NCBI GenBank assembly: GCA_010015805.1 | Contig: ML978130.1 | Span: 248,001-312,000, forward strand | Length of the DNA: 64,000 nt | Direction: 5' to 3' | Origin: Rhizodiscina lignyota | Lineage: Eukaryota > Ascomycota > Dothideomycetes > Aulographales > Rhizodiscinaceae | In this document: positions 12,286 to 25,178 of the stretch, one piece after another | Layout of the letters: every line of letters starts with the position of its first letter | Numbering within the stretch: the stretch's first letter is position 1 | Made by a program: the position numbers and the translations under genes | The notes under the pieces: model-generated | What the model saw: the letters and a program-made list of their open reading frames with translations, nothing else | The model's database searches: none | Told to the model about the DNA's origin: nothing

Positions 12286-13601
12286 GTTTGCCTCTTCGCA
12301 GTGACAATTGTGTAAGATAACGTTATCGGGAAGTAATGAAATATCAATATAAAAGTATGATTGACGGGTTTGAAAGGATAATATGAATTGAGATTCGCCT
12401 ACAGGCTTGTAGTTAAAAGAATTATTGCGGAATTAGACAGTCTTCAGATAGAGAGTAGAAGTAGTATAAAAAATATAGTTTCGTTGCGCGCACTTCACTT
12501 GTAGATGAGTTGTCACCGATGCTATCGTGGCGATGAGACTGGATTCTAAAACCAAGAACGGAATAGCTTCCTGGTTTGGGTGACTGAGATTAGAGAGGGT
12601 TGAAAGGGGGTTGCTAGCCCCAGATACACATCCGTATCAACCGTTTATCAAATCGAAACCAAATCGGGAATAGAAAATGAGACACCCAACCATGACACGC
12701 ACACCCGCGGATATGGGCCAGGATTGCTGTAATGGGACTGCTAAGGCTTGCGGGAGGGAATAGAGCGCATGATGTGAGTTAAGTGTAGAGGTACACTAAT
12801 CCTTGATTTCTTCTCTTGAAGTGAGGGCTTCATCCCCTTCGGGCAATGGTCGGCCCGGGACTGGGCCCAACCGAGGCCCCCTGCCCCGCAGGTGGCCCGG
12901 GCTCTTTAATGGTGCTCTTAGCCTTCAGAGGGAGACATCGCTTCACTTGTCTGTTCTCTCCTCCAGGAGTACACGGTGCCGAAGAGTTTATGCAAGAGAT
13001 ACGACATCTTGCCCAAGAGATGTCATCATGAGCCGCAGAATGCAGCTACCAGCTAGTTCCGATGTGCTTGCTTTCTGCAGACGGAGCCCGCTCTCGCTAA
13101 GGGAATCCGACACCGGGCTTTCTATTGGTGATATTGCAGACAAAGTACCCCAACAAAGCCGATAAGGACTGCTCTATGGAGCAAGATACCCGATTCCTCT
13201 GGTGTTGGACTTGGTGGAAATCTCACTCACTTTGTTGACTAGACTACCTAACAAATTCTGTGGCTCTCATTTTTATTACCTACATTGGTATAGCGGCCGC
13301 TATTACTTCAAGTAATGAAAAGGGCAATTGGCCATCACATAGGCGGGGCTCCTCGGTAGACCGCTCTAAACAGTCGGCGAGGACTTGATATTGGGCTTTA
13401 GAGTATGGCGAGTTCCTGCAGCCATGAATTACATTCTGTGGAGATCTGGATTCCGCCTCATATTCCATGGCCGAACTGGAAACGTCGGTTGGTAGGTTAA
13501 AAGCTGAACTTTTCTCGTCATAGCCTTCATGACTTCCTGTTCACTTTCCCTCCCTCCAACACAAGTCATATTGTAACAGTCTCGGGAGCTTTACTGTGGC
13601 A
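12286..13601. other. Divergent promoter region, no gene seen
   Basis: Lies between the minus-strand oxygenase and the plus-strand amine oxidase starts. The first 500 bp are AT-rich. A GC-rich patch at about 12840-12920 keeps short frames open (12803-13165 and 12846-13031), but they have no domain and are Pro/Gly/Arg-rich, as expected by chance. Confidence 0.55.
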
Positions 13602-15111
13602 ATGTTTGACGTTGTAGTTGTTGGTGCTGGCCTATCCGGCCTTCAAGCTGCCTACTCTGCCCAAAAGGCAGGGTTGTCCGTTGTAATTCTCGAGGCCAGA
13701 GACCGTGTTGGAGGAAAGGTGTGGAGTGTGCCGTTGGCCTCCAAACGTGGCACTGCTGACATGGGAGCCGCATGGGTCAATGACAGGTTGCAGAAACGAG
13801 TCTGGTCCTTCATCGAGCAATTCGGCTTGCAGGTAGTTAAGCAGAGACTGGACGGCAAGGCGGTCATGCAAACGGAGGATGGTGACAGAATTGTCTACCC
13901 TTATGGAATTACCCCGGAGGTGAGTACTATCATTCTGTCAATCTCGTTGTTGCCTACTTTCAAGATACTAACGGCCCCTGAATAGTTCACTCCTGCGGAG
14001 AAGAAAAACCTTGAATTCATCCGCGACCACATTCAAGCTGCTTCATTGCGGCCGGAAAGGCCTAGTCCCGAAAATGATAACGTCACTTTGGACCAATATG
14101 TGCGTAACCTTGGTGCTTGTCCAAAGACTGTACAAATGGTCAACGTCTGGTCAAGGGTAATGCACGGCCTAGAATCAACTGAACAATCCGCGGCCTGGTT
14201 CATCGATTATTGCCGCCGCAATAGAGGGTTGTTGTCCGTGAGGGCTGACGATGAAACGGGCGGGAACCATCTTCGTATTTCCACAGGTAGGTTAATTACA
14301 CGTTCTTTGACGTTTAGAAATCTTCGCAAGAAACTAACATGGTGCAACAGGCGCACAGCAAATCCCCAACGGGCTTGCTCATTTACTTGGAAGTAGTAAT
14401 ATTCACTTGTCGTCTCCAGTCGCATCCATTGAGGACCATCGCAGCCACGTTACGATTACCACGACAACCGGTCGGACCTTTGTTGGAAAGAAGTGTATAA
14501 TCTCCTTGCCTAGCACGATGTACCGGGATTTGAATATTTCACCCCCTCTCCCAGCTCCCCTGCAGGAGGTCGCCAACTCGACGCTACTCGGACACTATAA
14601 TAAGGCCATTGTCTGCTATGACAGGCCTTGGTGGAGGGACTTGGGATACAACGGTTTCATCATGAGCTATAAGGGTCCTGTGATCGTTGGTCGTGACACG
14701 AGCGTCGATGAGAACGGCTTCTACGCCCTGACCTGCTTTGTCAACGGCCGCGAAGGCGAGAAATGGGCCAAGCTGTATCCTCATGAGCGTCGAAGAGTCG
14801 TACTCGAGCAACTAGCTGCTATGTATGATGTGGGTCTCGACTCGGAGGTCTATCGTCCGATTGAGTTCTTCGAGCAGATTTGGAAGCATGAGCCTTACAG
14901 CAAGGGCGCTCTTGCGCCAGTTACGGCCCTTGGTCACTACACCAAGTTTGACTCTGTGTACGGCAAGCCTGTTGGTAACCTGCACTTTGTCGGAACCGAG
15001 TTTTCCACAGAGTGGAAGGGTTACATGGAGGGAGCTCTTTGTTCAGGAGAGCAAGGCGCTAAGGGGGTGGTCGAGGCTCTTCGGCGGCAGAGCCCAAGAG
15101 CGGTGCTGTGA
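13602..15111 (+). CDS. Flavin-containing amine oxidase
   Basis: Seen: three exons, 13602-13919, 13986-14286 and 14351-15111, give 459 aa. Introns are 13920-13985 (donor GTGAGT) and 14287-14350 (donor GTAGGT, branch CTAAC). The N-terminus has VVVGAGLSGLQAA, the FAD-binding GxGxxG, then the ADP-ribose-binding Glu in VVILEARDRVGGKVW. AAWVN follows. The C-terminal FVGTEFSTEWKGYMEGAL is the second FAD-contact motif of the monoamine oxidase family. The first ATG after an upstream stop, at 13602, gives the canonical N-terminus. Known: members oxidise primary amines to aldehydes, ammonia and peroxide. No signal peptide or C-terminal membrane anchor is seen, so it is probably soluble, cytosolic or peroxisomal. 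The actual substrate is unknown. It converges on the epoxide-hydrolase gene, 273 bp away. Confidence 0.92.
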
Positions 15112-15384
15112 GATTCTTAAGCCTTCAAGGCGTCGACGAATCTCGTCGAATATGCGGAAATTTTTCGAGGCGATCGTGTAATCTCGAGACAAATGATGTT
15201 AAATTAATTTCATTTCGTTAATGAGTTTCTCTCGCATTTACACGATGAGCATCTAGCTGCAACCCAACTCATAAGTATATATACACCTGACAGATTATAC
15301 AGGGTATTGAAAACAGAAATGGAAATGGAAGGCCCGAAATACCGCGTACCCGTCTATGTATGTCCCGATGTTATTGACCCTCTT

Positions 15385-17166
15385 TCAAACGCCATCCGGA
15401 AATGAAATGACCTTCCTCTCCATCAAATCCGCAAAGAAGTCCCGAATATCCACTACAACTTGATCTGGTACCTCCCATGCGGGCAGTCGTGTGGCAGTAT
15501 CGTGACGCCGCACCCATTCTAGCCTTTGATATGCAGATGCCCACATTGGTGGGCTCGATGGGACGCTCATGAGTTCCTGAGTCGCTGTTGATGGTCTCGG
15601 CGGGTCTGGGTTTGAATCTCTCTTGTACGCGAAAAAGCTTAGCGGAAACCACGGGCGCCGCTGTAGTTGTTTTGAAGCTCCGATACTCTCTTCGGTTTGT
15701 CCACTAGGTTCCCTTTGCTGTCTGCCCAGGTTCGGTTTGGTCGAAAGCGGCGTCCTGAATGTGCTGATTCCAAGTGGTGTAGAGCTCCATTGACTCCAAA
15801 CATTGTCTGCGTTTGTCGCAGAGCCCCTCTGAGACTGATACAGCCATCTTAGGCCAGCTTCTGGTCCTGGAAGCCACTGCATCATCGTCCAGTTCAGAAC
15901 GTCCGATGGCGTCCAGGCAGGTGGCGGGGGCATCGACACGATCGATTCTGGGATCGGTTCCATAAAAGGATTTGTATTGGTTCGCCGTGCAGGCTCTCCT
16001 GATGCCGTCGGGTTCGAAGTCGGCTTCGGGGGGATGGTGAGCGCATGTGGCTGCAGTATGTCGAGCATGGAGGCTAGGAGACCGACAGGTGAGTCACACA
16101 AGGAGTATGAGCGCGTCTGTGGCCTCGAAGCAAAAGCGGCAGTAATAGTCTCGCATTTGCTTGACTCTGTGGCTGGTCCTTGAGTCTGTTGCGTCGCTTC
16201 AGACGGTGTGTAGCCGAAGCTAAGTCGACTTAAGCGCGCACTGCTGAGTCGCGCAATCTGATACTTGACCGCAGCTACGAACGAAGTCTGCAATGTAGGA
16301 GGTGGTACATTGGGCGATATCGTATGTATGGCTAGACAACTGCTTTGGTGTCGAAGAGAAAGAAGCCTGCAGGTATTGAAACCCCTGCGCTTGGTCAGTG
16401 CAACCTCCAGAAGTTAGTAAAGAATCCGTCACGTACCATTCAGAGCCATGAGCAACGTATTGATCATAGCCCAGCTGTCTCATTAATGCGTCGAAAACTG
16501 CTGCCGTTTCTTCCAACCCAAATCCATCATCAACGCTCGCATCACTGAATCCAAACCCTGGAATACTCGGAACAACGACATGGAAGCCTACGGGCACTCG
16601 TGCTCCAGGCGGCAAAGCAGCAAAGTCCGGTTCAGTCAACGCGTCTATTATCTTACAAACCTCGAGAAAGCTACCAGGCCAACCGTGACAAAATAACAAG
16701 GGAATAGCATTACGGTTCTGGCAGCGCTTGTGGACAAAGTGGATGCGGAACGACCTCGTCGTCTCTTCATCGGCATTACGATTTGGCAAAGCGATAGTCG
16801 TGCGAAATTGGGGTAAGCGATTGTTCAGCGTAGCCTCTTGGGTTCGCCAGTCGTACTGTTCTAACCTGCCAAAGATGTCAGCGCCATCAGCAGCGAAGGG
16901 TTCCTCAGAGGATATACCAAAAATCTATTAAAGGCTCCAAGATCGTCTTTGGAGTTCCATAGCGCCAGTGATCATGTTCCGGAAGGGATGGTTCTCTCGG
17001 TAGTCGAGTCAGTTGGAGTTTTCTTTTCGTCAGATCAAGATAGCGCGCGGAGACCTGGAGGCTGATCAGCACGAACACAGAAAACTGGCAGTCGAGGCAA
17101 ACCGACATGCATAGAATAAGGCTGTATAGCATCTACGACATCCCCTTCGCTACCGTTATTAGACAT
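15385..17166 (-). CDS. Epoxide hydrolase (EHN) family protein
   Basis: Seen: four exons, 17107-17166, 16918-17054, 16437-16865 and 15385-16384, give 541 aa. The three introns are each 52 bp (17055-17106, 16866-16917, 16385-16436). The N-terminal EHN segment includes a YDWRTQE-type motif. The alpha/beta-hydrolase oxyanion motif HGWPGS is at about residues 126-131, PSIPGFGFSD is the next conserved loop, and the nucleophile elbow reads AHGSEWGF. Here the residue that is Asp in active enzymes is Glu (about Glu208). A long Pro/Ser/Thr-rich stretch at about residues 290-460 enlarges the lid. A His that could serve as base is at about 503 (RRHDTATRLP). Known: related enzymes hydrate epoxides through an Asp ester. 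Inferred: either a variant catalyst or an inactive relative. Confidence 0.82.
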
Positions 17167-17738
17167 GATTTTCGTCCTCCTTGGAGGCGCATAATGCGAA
17201 CATAGCGAGAGGGAGCAAAACGACAGTGACAAAGCGAACGGACAATGATTGGAAAAAGGGAAGCGAAAGGCCCAAATTCAAGTGAAACGGAAAGGTAGCA
17301 TTCGAGAAAGAATTAAGAGTGACTCTACTCAATATTGTCTTGCGCAGACTTGCGTCAAAAGTGGCCAGGGTGGTGTAAGTGGTGGAGCTTCTCGACCCTC
17401 TCGTTAGCGATCGCCTAGCGCATCGCCAATCAGGGCAGCCGATCAATAAAACCCCTGCCAATCTGCAAGCACCGCCACACCCCTGTGGCAAAACGTCCAT
17501 CAATTTCCCAATTCCCACATCGACCGCATCTGGGGCAGTATTTAAGAATAGCAGGATTGCGTGGTATGCAGGGACCGAGCCATGACACTGCATGCGGCTC
17601 GTGGCCACTCCGCGTCAATCCCAACCCCAAGCGTCACTGCGCAATGCCAACTTTCGCCCGTTTCACCCTGCCTTGCGGTAAGGCACAGACGGCGCGCAGA
17701 AGCGAAGACATTTCTTTGGGAAAGCGAACTGCCCAATC
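17167..17738. other. Intergenic, no gene seen
   Basis: Lies between the epoxide-hydrolase start and the HID1 stop on the same strand. Frames here are shadows or have no domain. It presumably contains the epoxide-hydrolase promoter. Confidence 0.6.
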
Positions 17739-20621
17739 CTACACATCCCTCACCGTCATTGGCCCGTTGTTGCCACTGCCATTCTGCTGCCGTGGACCCG
17801 AGCCGTTCCCCGGGGACGCCGCACCACTCGCACTCCGGAGGCTGAGGCTACCGATACGCTGCACACTCTGCACGAGGTTACTGCCCACGGCGTCGACCGC
17901 ACCTCGTGGAGCCAGAAGCGAAGGTGTCTGCGCGGCCATTTCTTGCACCTTGAACAACCGTATGGCTGTGCCAGTCCAGACTCCCGCTGCGCTTCCCTTG
18001 GATACGAGCATTTCTGACGTGAAAATGAAACCCCACAGGAGGCTCTCATACCACCCAAGCGAGAGGGCCGACCATTCAAATAGGTGCACGCGGACCGGAG
18101 ATGGCTCAATGCCTCTAACGTCCGCTTTTCTGATCGCCGCTAGCGTTGCCGCCGTATCATTGGTCGATTCTGCAGGTGGGACCTGGGACGATAGCTCGGT
18201 GATCACCGTAAGGATGGTGTGCAATGGAAGTTCTGGAAGCCAGGTTTCGATCTACAAGTGCCCTAGTTGTCAGTCGCACGTTTCAGAAGTGTGGCTGGTG
18301 AGTGCGTACCCATTCTGCAGTTGGCGTAAAAGAACCGTTCACGCCAACGGTCGATGGCGTAAGGCTGTTCAGGCTGGTCGTGCTATTCTGTCGCGAGAAG
18401 GACGGTTGGCCTGCAGGCATCTTTCCTCTCGCCTTTTCTGACATGCCCCGCAGTTGCAACGGGACTGCATCATCTGCTAAGGACGAAATAGAAGCTGCTC
18501 TCGAGCTGTGCATGGAATGAGTTGAAGATTGGGCCCTGATTGGCGTAGACGCCTGATCTTCGTCCGAATCTTCATCATCCCCTATTGCAAACGCACCGTT
18601 GTCTTCTTCAGGCACATTGCCTAGAGAAGGGGCACGCGCAACTGCAGGGCTCCTTGTCCCGTCGATTGAGTTTTCGCGGGTGAGGCTTGCAGTTTCCGCT
18701 TCCATTTTTGCTTTTAGGCGCTCCAGTTCCTCCTGTCCACTCTCCAGCGTGAACTCACGGAGTGCTTCGAAGTGATTTTTGGATCGCAAAATCGCAAGGA
18801 TCAGGTGCGGGTTGCCTATAAGCGCATGAGCTGCTTGTCCAATCAGCGGGTCAAGACCTCTCCTACTGTCGTATCTGTGCTCAACAATTGCATTAAGCGC
18901 TTCCAACAACGACCGAAGCAAGACGTGATTCGTCTCATTGGCCAGAAGAAATTTGGGGGAAGACATGGAATTGAAAAGTTGAAGCAATTTGAGGCTCGGC
19001 GCACGCCCCAGGTTCTCCACATGAGGCGCGATGTTATTGATAATGGCAAGCAACGCGGGATATACCGCATCGAGCTTCCCTTTGCTTGTGGTGAGAAGTG
19101 TGTGTATTGACTGCGATTTGTTAACCACGACCGATGAGACCTGCATGTCAGATCGCTTACGGTAATTAAATAGTCCGCATAACTTCCGTGAAAATTGGCT
19201 ATCCTAATGCTCGCAGGTAATGTCTCCTGTCCTTCAAACGTCTTGTTCAGACTCTTTCCAAAATTCGGCTCCACACTCATCGTTTGCAAAACAAAAACAC
19301 ACATCCTGATGATTCCTTGCTTCGAAGGATCGGTTCGTTGATTCAGAGCGTAGAAGAGGATCAGAACGACAAAATCATGCGCACGCTCAGTATCGATGAT
19401 GAAGGATCGGAATCGCTTGTTGCATTGAAGAGTCTCCCAGAACAACATGATCATTTCAGGCGCCCAGGTCACAGACTTTTGTATACCCGGGAAGTATGAG
19501 CCTGTGGCTTGCAATGGCTGATTCAATATTCTGTTCATGCCATCAACAATGAACTGAAAATCTTGAGGTCGATGCAAGCGGCCAAGGAAGTAGCGGAAGT
19601 TATTTCGTGGTGGTGGGCCTCTGCCAGTCTCTGGTACCGGGTAAAGGACGAGAATGAGGAGAAGCTGTAAGCAGTAGGTAACCAAAGACTGTCGTGAATC
19701 TTTAAAAACGACATGGTCGTACGGAACTCGCCAGGCCGCTGGATTATATTTCAGAGTAGTGTTCAGGAGAGAGCAGAGAACTGAGAGGACCGTCTGCTTA
19801 TCAGGACATGTCGTGAGGTATGTGATGGCTCGGACACCATGAATGGGGAGGACATTCGAGGTCATGTACAGCGACTTGCTGCATATTACGATCAGCAACC
19901 GCAAGATTTCTGCGCGGTTGTTTTCGAATTCTTTGGTTGCGGTTATTGGGGTATTGCAACCCACGCCTGTCTGCCATATTGCCCACGTAACCTTGTTCTT
20001 TCCGGCCGCTGTCTTCGGTAGTGTGAAATCGGAGAAGAACAGCAGATCAACGAGTGTGTCTATCAACTCTTCTGCCAACGGTTTGGCCTCTTCGAACTCC
20101 GGCTCCTTCTGTGTAGGCGTTTCGTTATCTGGTGACGTTGCTCCGTCGAACAGTACCTCAGACCTCGCAATCTGCCCTTTTCTTGTCCTCTTTCTCCTAG
20201 CGCCCCAGAAGAACTTCTCCTCCCATCCTTCCAGATGCTCTTCCTCGTAAACAAACGGGAGTAGCCTTGTGAGTACGCGAATGCAATTCAGTGCATCTCT
20301 CTCTGGCGCAAGTTCAGGGTCGGGGAAGGAAGGGTGATTGCGAAGTACACAAAGGCGAGAAGCGACGGCTAAGATGAGAGTTTCGAAGTTTCCTAGAGCG
20401 TGATCTCTAGTGCGGCGAATGTCGGTGGGTGAGAACAGGGAGAAGATGTCTTCGGCGGACTCTGGGAGTTCCCAGAACTGTGAGCCATTAGAAAGGAACA
20501 TACTGTAAGCGGTATCAGGACATACTCCTGTCCAATATGGGTCATCAGCGGAGATGTTTTGCTGCTCTGAGAGTTTAAAGATGCCCTGCTTGAAGACCAG
20601 CTTGGAATCCGAGGCGCCCAT
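17739..20621 (-). CDS. HID1: HID1 domain trafficking protein
   Basis: Seen: three exons, 19161-20621, 18310-19110 and 17739-18251, give 924 aa. Introns are 19111-19160 (50 bp, donor GTAAGC) and 18252-18309 (58 bp, donor GTACGC). The N-terminus MGASDSKLVFKQGIFKLSE and the following WTGVCPDTAYSMF are typical of HID1, including a Gly2 that could be myristoylated. RVLTRLLPFVYEE, LTTCPDKQTVLSVL and the segment ending YADYLIT continue the helical repeat body. The middle has an acidic, Ser-rich low-complexity region near EEDNGAFAIGDDEDSDED. WLPELPLHTILTVI resumes the conserved C-terminal part. Known: HID1 (the fungal relative is Ecm30-like) is a peripheral Golgi protein needed in dense-core or late-Golgi sorting. 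It shares a 375-bp promoter with the helicase gene on the other strand. Confidence 0.92.
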
Positions 20622-20996
20622 GCTGAGTGATCCGAGCTTTGAGGTCCATGGAAGTCTTTCAAACGGTGCGTAATGGGTCGAAATACACAATTATTGCTTC
20701 CAGTGACTTAATGGCGCCACATTTGGTGTGCAATCAGCGGGGTTGTTGACAGCTTGTCCCGTTGATGTTGGTTATGTCATTTGTCTAGAAACGGCTCGCT
20801 GCTATCCTTCAAGGCGAGCTGCAGTTAAATCACGGACATTTAGTCAGTCATAATCGTTGTGAACGATCCGCCACTTCTTCACCACCTTCCTTCACTCGCA
20901 GCTCTCTAAAGGTAGGTCAAAGTTCAAACCACACCTTCGTTCTTATAGTATTTCACACCGGAGAGCAGCTCGACGTACTCTGCAACGATCATCCAA
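20622..20996. promoter_or_regulatory. Bidirectional promoter, HID1 / SSL2
   Basis: Only 375 bp separate the two divergent starts. A pyrimidine-rich run at about 20874-20912, before the SSL2 start, is typical of fungal transcription initiation regions. No TATA box is obvious. Confidence 0.6.
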
Positions 20997-23498
20997 ATGC
21001 CGCCGAAGCGAAAGGCACCTTCAGGTGCAAATGGCCCTCCGTCAAAGAGAGTAGCCTCAGGTGTCGGCACACCTGCAAGCATGACGGACAGCGATGGCGA
21101 ATACTTTGACGAGGATGAAGCAGAAGAGGATTACGAAGACAATGAAAAGGAGAAGGAGGATATGCGTCACTTGGTCAAGAAGTTCTCGGTTGGGAGCTAT
21201 AGTAAGAAGCCAAAGGGCGTCCAGGCAGACGCTGCAGCTGGCTTCTTCAACAGCGACAATGCATATCTCGAGCTGAAGCCAGATCATCCGGACCGACCGC
21301 TATGGATCGATCCCCACAAAGGTAGAATTATAATGGAGAGCTTTTCGCCATCGTTTAAGCAAGCAGAGGCATTCCTCATCAATATCGCCGAGCCACAATC
21401 AAGAGTATCACGAATCCATGAATATACTTTGACACCACATAGTTTGTTCGCTGCTGTGTCTGTCGGCCTCACAACTGGTGATATTCTCCGCGAGCTGGAC
21501 TTGCTGTCAAAAACACCGATACCCGAGTCTGTCAGAGAGTTCATCATCAACTCCACCAAGTCGTTTGGCAAAGTCCGCCTCGTCCTCAAGCACACCAAAT
21601 ATTTCCTTGAAAGCTCAGACCCTTCGGTACTACAAAGACTTCTGAAAGACGACGTCATAGGACGACTCCGAGTCAACGAGGCAGATGGCCTGGTCAAGGA
21701 GAGTGCTCCGAAGATGGGTGACTTGGCTATTCCTGGAACGAGGATGGCTGCTGGTGCCAAGCAAGCTGTTCAGCGACCGCAGCAACAGAATGCTGGCGAA
21801 AACGAGGATGAGGTTGATCCTCAGAGAGACGCAGACCGAATGGCAGCGGCATTGCTAGAAGAGGACGACGACGAGGATGAAAGAGACCAAGTCCACGCCT
21901 TCGAAATTACTGCCGAGTCTGTGCAAGATGTTTCAAAAAGATGTAGAGCAATTGACCTACCTCTCACTGAAGAGTACGATTTCAGGAACGACGACCATAA
22001 CGCTAATCTGGATATCGACCTGAAGCCAGCTGCGCAGATCAGGCCATATCAAGAACAAGCGCTGAGCAAGATGTTTGGAAATGGTAGAGCGAGGAGTGGT
22101 ATCATTGTTCTGCCGTGTGGTGCTGGCAAGACTTTGGTCGGAATTACCGCAGCTTGCACGGTTCGAAAGGGTGTCATCGTCCTGTGCACGAGTGCCATGT
22201 CGGTTGTGCAATGGCGTGCGGAATTCTTGAAATGGTCCAACGTCAATCCGAATGATATCGCAGTCTTCACTGCAGACCACAAAGATAAGTTTCCGGGAAA
22301 TACCGGCATTATCATCTCAACCTATTCCATGGTCACGCAATCGAAAGGGCGGTCGTATGATTCACAGAAAGTCATGGATTTCATCGAGAATCGAGAATGG
22401 GGTTTGATGATTCTTGATGAAGTGCACGTCGTTCCGGCAGAAATGTTCAAGAAGGTCACATACAAAGTCAAAGCTCACTCCAAGCTTGGACTCACCGCAA
22501 CACTCCTTCGAGAGGACGACAAGATCCAAGATCTCAATTTCCTCATTGGACCAAAACTCTACGAAGCAAACTGGCAAGAGCTGTCCGAACAAGGCCACAT
22601 TGCGCGAGTGCAATGCGCCGAAGTTTGGTGTCCGATGACGACGGAATTCTACACCGAATACCTGCGCGCCAACAGCACTAACAAACGCAGCTTGCTCTTC
22701 ACCATGAATCCGCGCAAGTTCCAGGCTTGTCAATTCTTGATCGACTACCATGAATCTCGTGGTGACAAGGTCATCGTCTTCTCCGACAATGTCTATGCAC
22801 TCGAGAAGTACGCTAAACGGCTTCGAAAAGCGTACATCTACGGTGGCACTCCTCAGGCTGAGCGGCTCCGCATTCTAGAGAATTTCCAGCACAACGATCA
22901 AGTCAACACCATCTTCCTCTCTAAAATTGGCGACACATCTCTTGATCTTCCTGAAGCTACTTGTCTTATTCAGATTTCATCACATTACGGATCACGGCGT
23001 CAAGAAGCACAGCGTCTCGGCCGTATTCTTCGAGCAAAGCGGCGTAACGACGAGGGCTTCAATGCGTTCTTCTATTCACTCGTCTCAAAAGACACAAACG
23101 AGATGTACTATTCCTCCAAACGACAAGCATTCCTCGTCGACCAAGGCTACGCCTTCAAGGTTATCACACATCTGCACGGCATTGAGAAACTTGGGGATCT
23201 CCATTTCACCACCAGTCACGAGCGGCTTGAGCTGCTCCAGGACGTCATGCTACAAAGTGAAGACACAGCGAACGTCGAGAGGATTGACGGCGACCTATTT
23301 AGCATGAGCGGCGCCGGAAGAAGGAAGATGGGAGCGAGGAGGACGGCTGGCTCGCTGGCGGAGTTGAGTGGTGGCCAGGGTATGGCGTACGTGGAGTACC
23401 AGAGGAGCAGGAATAAGGAGTTGAAGGGTAAGGGTACGCAGAATGCGTTTATCCGGAAGATACGGAGGGAACAGGAGCGGAAGAGAGCTCAGAAATGA
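20997..23498 (+). CDS. SSL2: TFIIH subunit XPB/Ssl2 DNA helicase
   Basis: Seen: one uninterrupted frame of 833 aa, close to the yeast Ssl2 length (843). The N-terminus has a basic patch then an acidic run ([17 protein letters not shown]). [12 protein letters not shown] is the Walker A motif (Lys at about 378), [12 protein letters not shown] is the DEVH box at about 474-477, and [12 protein letters not shown] contains the RED motif special to [19 protein letters not shown] and [12 protein letters not shown] are helicase motifs V and VI. The tail is Arg/Lys-rich. Known: XPB is the ATP-dependent 3'-5' translocase of TFIIH that opens promoters for RNA polymerase II and works in nucleotide excision repair. 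The ATG at 20997 begins the conserved MPPKRKAP start. Housekeeping gene, very secure. Confidence 0.98.
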   Translation: MPPKRKAPSGANGPPSKRVASGVGTPASMTDSDGEYFDEDEAEEDYEDNEKEKEDMRHLVKKFSVGSYSKKPKGVQADAAAGFFNSDNAYLELKPDHPDRPLWIDPHKGRIIMESFSPSFKQAEAFLINIAEPQSRVSRIHEYTLTPHSLFAAVSVGLTTGDILRELDLLSKTPIPESVREFIINSTKSFGKVRLVLKHTKYFLESSDPSVLQRLLKDDVIGRLRVNEADGLVKESAPKMGDLAIPGTRMAAGAKQAVQRPQQQNAGENEDEVDPQRDADRMAAALLEEDDDEDERDQVHAFEITAESVQDVSKRCRAIDLPLTEEYDFRNDDHNANLDIDLKPAAQIRPYQEQALSKMFGNGRARSGIIVLPCGAGKTLVGITAACTVRKGVIVLCTSAMSVVQWRAEFLKWSNVNPNDIAVFTADHKDKFPGNTGIIISTYSMVTQSKGRSYDSQKVMDFIENREWGLMILDEVHVVPAEMFKKVTYKVKAHSKLGLTATLLREDDKIQDLNFLIGPKLYEANWQELSEQGHIARVQCAEVWCPMTTEFYTEYLRANSTNKRSLLFTMNPRKFQACQFLIDYHESRGDKVIVFSDNVYALEKYAKRLRKAYIYGGTPQAERLRILENFQHNDQVNTIFLSKIGDTSLDLPEATCLIQISSHYGSRRQEAQRLGRILRAKRRNDEGFNAFFYSLVSKDTNEMYYSSKRQAFLVDQGYAFKVITHLHGIEKLGDLHFTTSHERLELLQDVMLQSEDTANVERIDGDLFSMSGAGRRKMGARRTAGSLAELSGGQGMAYVEYQRSRNKELKGKGTQNAFIRKIRREQERKRAQK

Positions 23499-25178
23499 GA
23501 GTGTCGACAGCTAGGACCACGGGCAAATTGGTATGAAGGCATGACTCTTAGATAGAAGGTAAAGGAGACTTGAAATACTATCGACTACGGGAATTTACCG
23601 CATCTCCTCGTCCCTGTGTCAGCTTTCTAAGATGTGCATAGGTACTCAGATGAGCATACCCACGTCTTTCCCTTTGGTGTCACATCAACTATATTATATA
23701 ATCTCTCGCTGGCCCTGGTTGGATCCACCACAGGCAATACGAGATTATGATGGAGCGTTCGTGGCAGAGCGTGTCGCCGCCGATAGGGGGTTCTCTCAAC
23801 ATTAACTATCTAAGATGTACACATCATTAGTTTTTCGTCACGGAAGTGGTTATCATTTTATGCTCAAGATAATATCCTAAACAAAAAGACCTTCCTTTCA
23901 GAACCCAAGCCCGAAATATTGCACAACAAGAGACATACTCATCAGAGTTTGCGTTTTTTGCCATCCTCTCCGCCTTTGAGAAAGCCGCGGTGGAAATTAG
24001 AAAAAGAGAGTTGCAACGTTTTAAATATAGCCTAATATCTAGGACCGAATAACGAACACTTGATGAAATTAGCCCAAGCTGCGTGATGAAATGACGCACA
24101 TTCTGTAGTATTATATTATGAGCCGAAAACCCGATCTTCCGTTGACTCTCTTTCCTTTGGAGGCTCGGTGCTCGTCCGCCAAGGTGTCGAGTCTTAAACC
24201 CGACTATCACTTGCAGTCACGCCGAGAAGTCGGCGATCAGAGAAGGAAAAACATTCAAGACGTCCAATAACATATCAACGTCTGAACTCTTGGAGAGAAG
24301 CATTCCGAGCCAACCACAGGGCCATTCCGAGCGCAAGGCTGGAGGCGGCGCGGGCGAGCCCGTAGAGTATCCCCGGTTCCTTGCAACCGCGCCCAATACG
24401 GAGTCGACATCAGGAGAGACGCACGCAATTCCAGCGGCCCATTTCAACATCTCTCGCTGCTACAAATCAGGCAGATCCGCCAGGCACGGCACCAGCGGCT
24501 CAACTCCCCTCTGACTCTCCTTCCTCTATCCCCCTTCCCTCCCGTCCTTGCGGCTGCTTTCCAACCGCTTTCAAAGCAGCGCATAATCCAGCACATGCCA
24601 AACTGAGCCACAGTGGGCATCCCGCACGGTTCCGCCAATCAGAGAAGACGCATTTCCAAGCAGTCGCCAAGAGGTCCACTGACGTACCGCTGTTTTGTCG
24701 CCGGTGCGAAGTGCGGATTCCGCTGAGCCACGCGAAACTGGCCTAAAGGGTAATTGGAGGCGCCCGCGCAGAGGTAATACTCCCCCAGCTGCATCTCCTA
24801 TAAGGCTGCCACATCTGGCACTGCACTTGTTACCCTGTTGTCTCTTCCTGTCACTCATTGAATTTTGTTGTGTTTGGTGTGAGCGTGTTTGTGTTTTGCA
24901 AACAGAGTTGCTAACTGTATTCCCGTCTTGAAGAGCATTTGCAACACCCACACTGCTAAATATAAATCTCCACTCTGGACTTCGCAGCCTGTCTTCTGCG
25001 ACTACATCAATCCTCAAGCATAATTTTATAGCAAGCGAGATTATATCCAAACTGTACGCACGATATAACGCTACTTTTCAGTACCTAACTGACCATCTTC
25101 ATCACACAGCATCGCTTCTTTTTCAACCTCCCCCACATCATCTCTCCGTTCAACATCATCACCACAGAGACGAACATC
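23499..25178. other. Intergenic, promoter of the small gene at 25179
   Basis: Begins with the SSL2 3' flank. 23820-24210 is AT-rich with no gene. 24290-24420 is GC-rich with short frames on both strands and no domain. From about 24960 it reads as a promoter and leader (see separate entry). Confidence 0.55.
24961..24967 (+). promoter_or_regulatory. TATA box for the small gene at 25179
   Basis: TATAAAT lies 218 bp before the ATG at 25179. Between them there is no upstream ATG, and the last 80 bp are CT-rich (CTTCTTTTTCAACCTCCCCC), the usual look of a well-expressed fungal leader. A possible leader intron is suggested by GTACCTAACTGAC followed by CACAG. Confidence 0.45.

Noticed and set aside
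12803-13165. Two overlapping plus-strand frames in a GC-rich patch
   Set aside because: Pro/Gly/Arg-rich with no domain and no splice logic. Open by base composition.
17485-18441. 318-codon plus-strand frame over the HID1 C-terminus
   Set aside because: Antisense to conserved HID1 exons; no domain of its own.
23827-24210. 127-codon minus-strand frame downstream of SSL2
   Set aside because: AT-rich, no domain, no promoter-like sequence, and it does not join any neighbouring exon.
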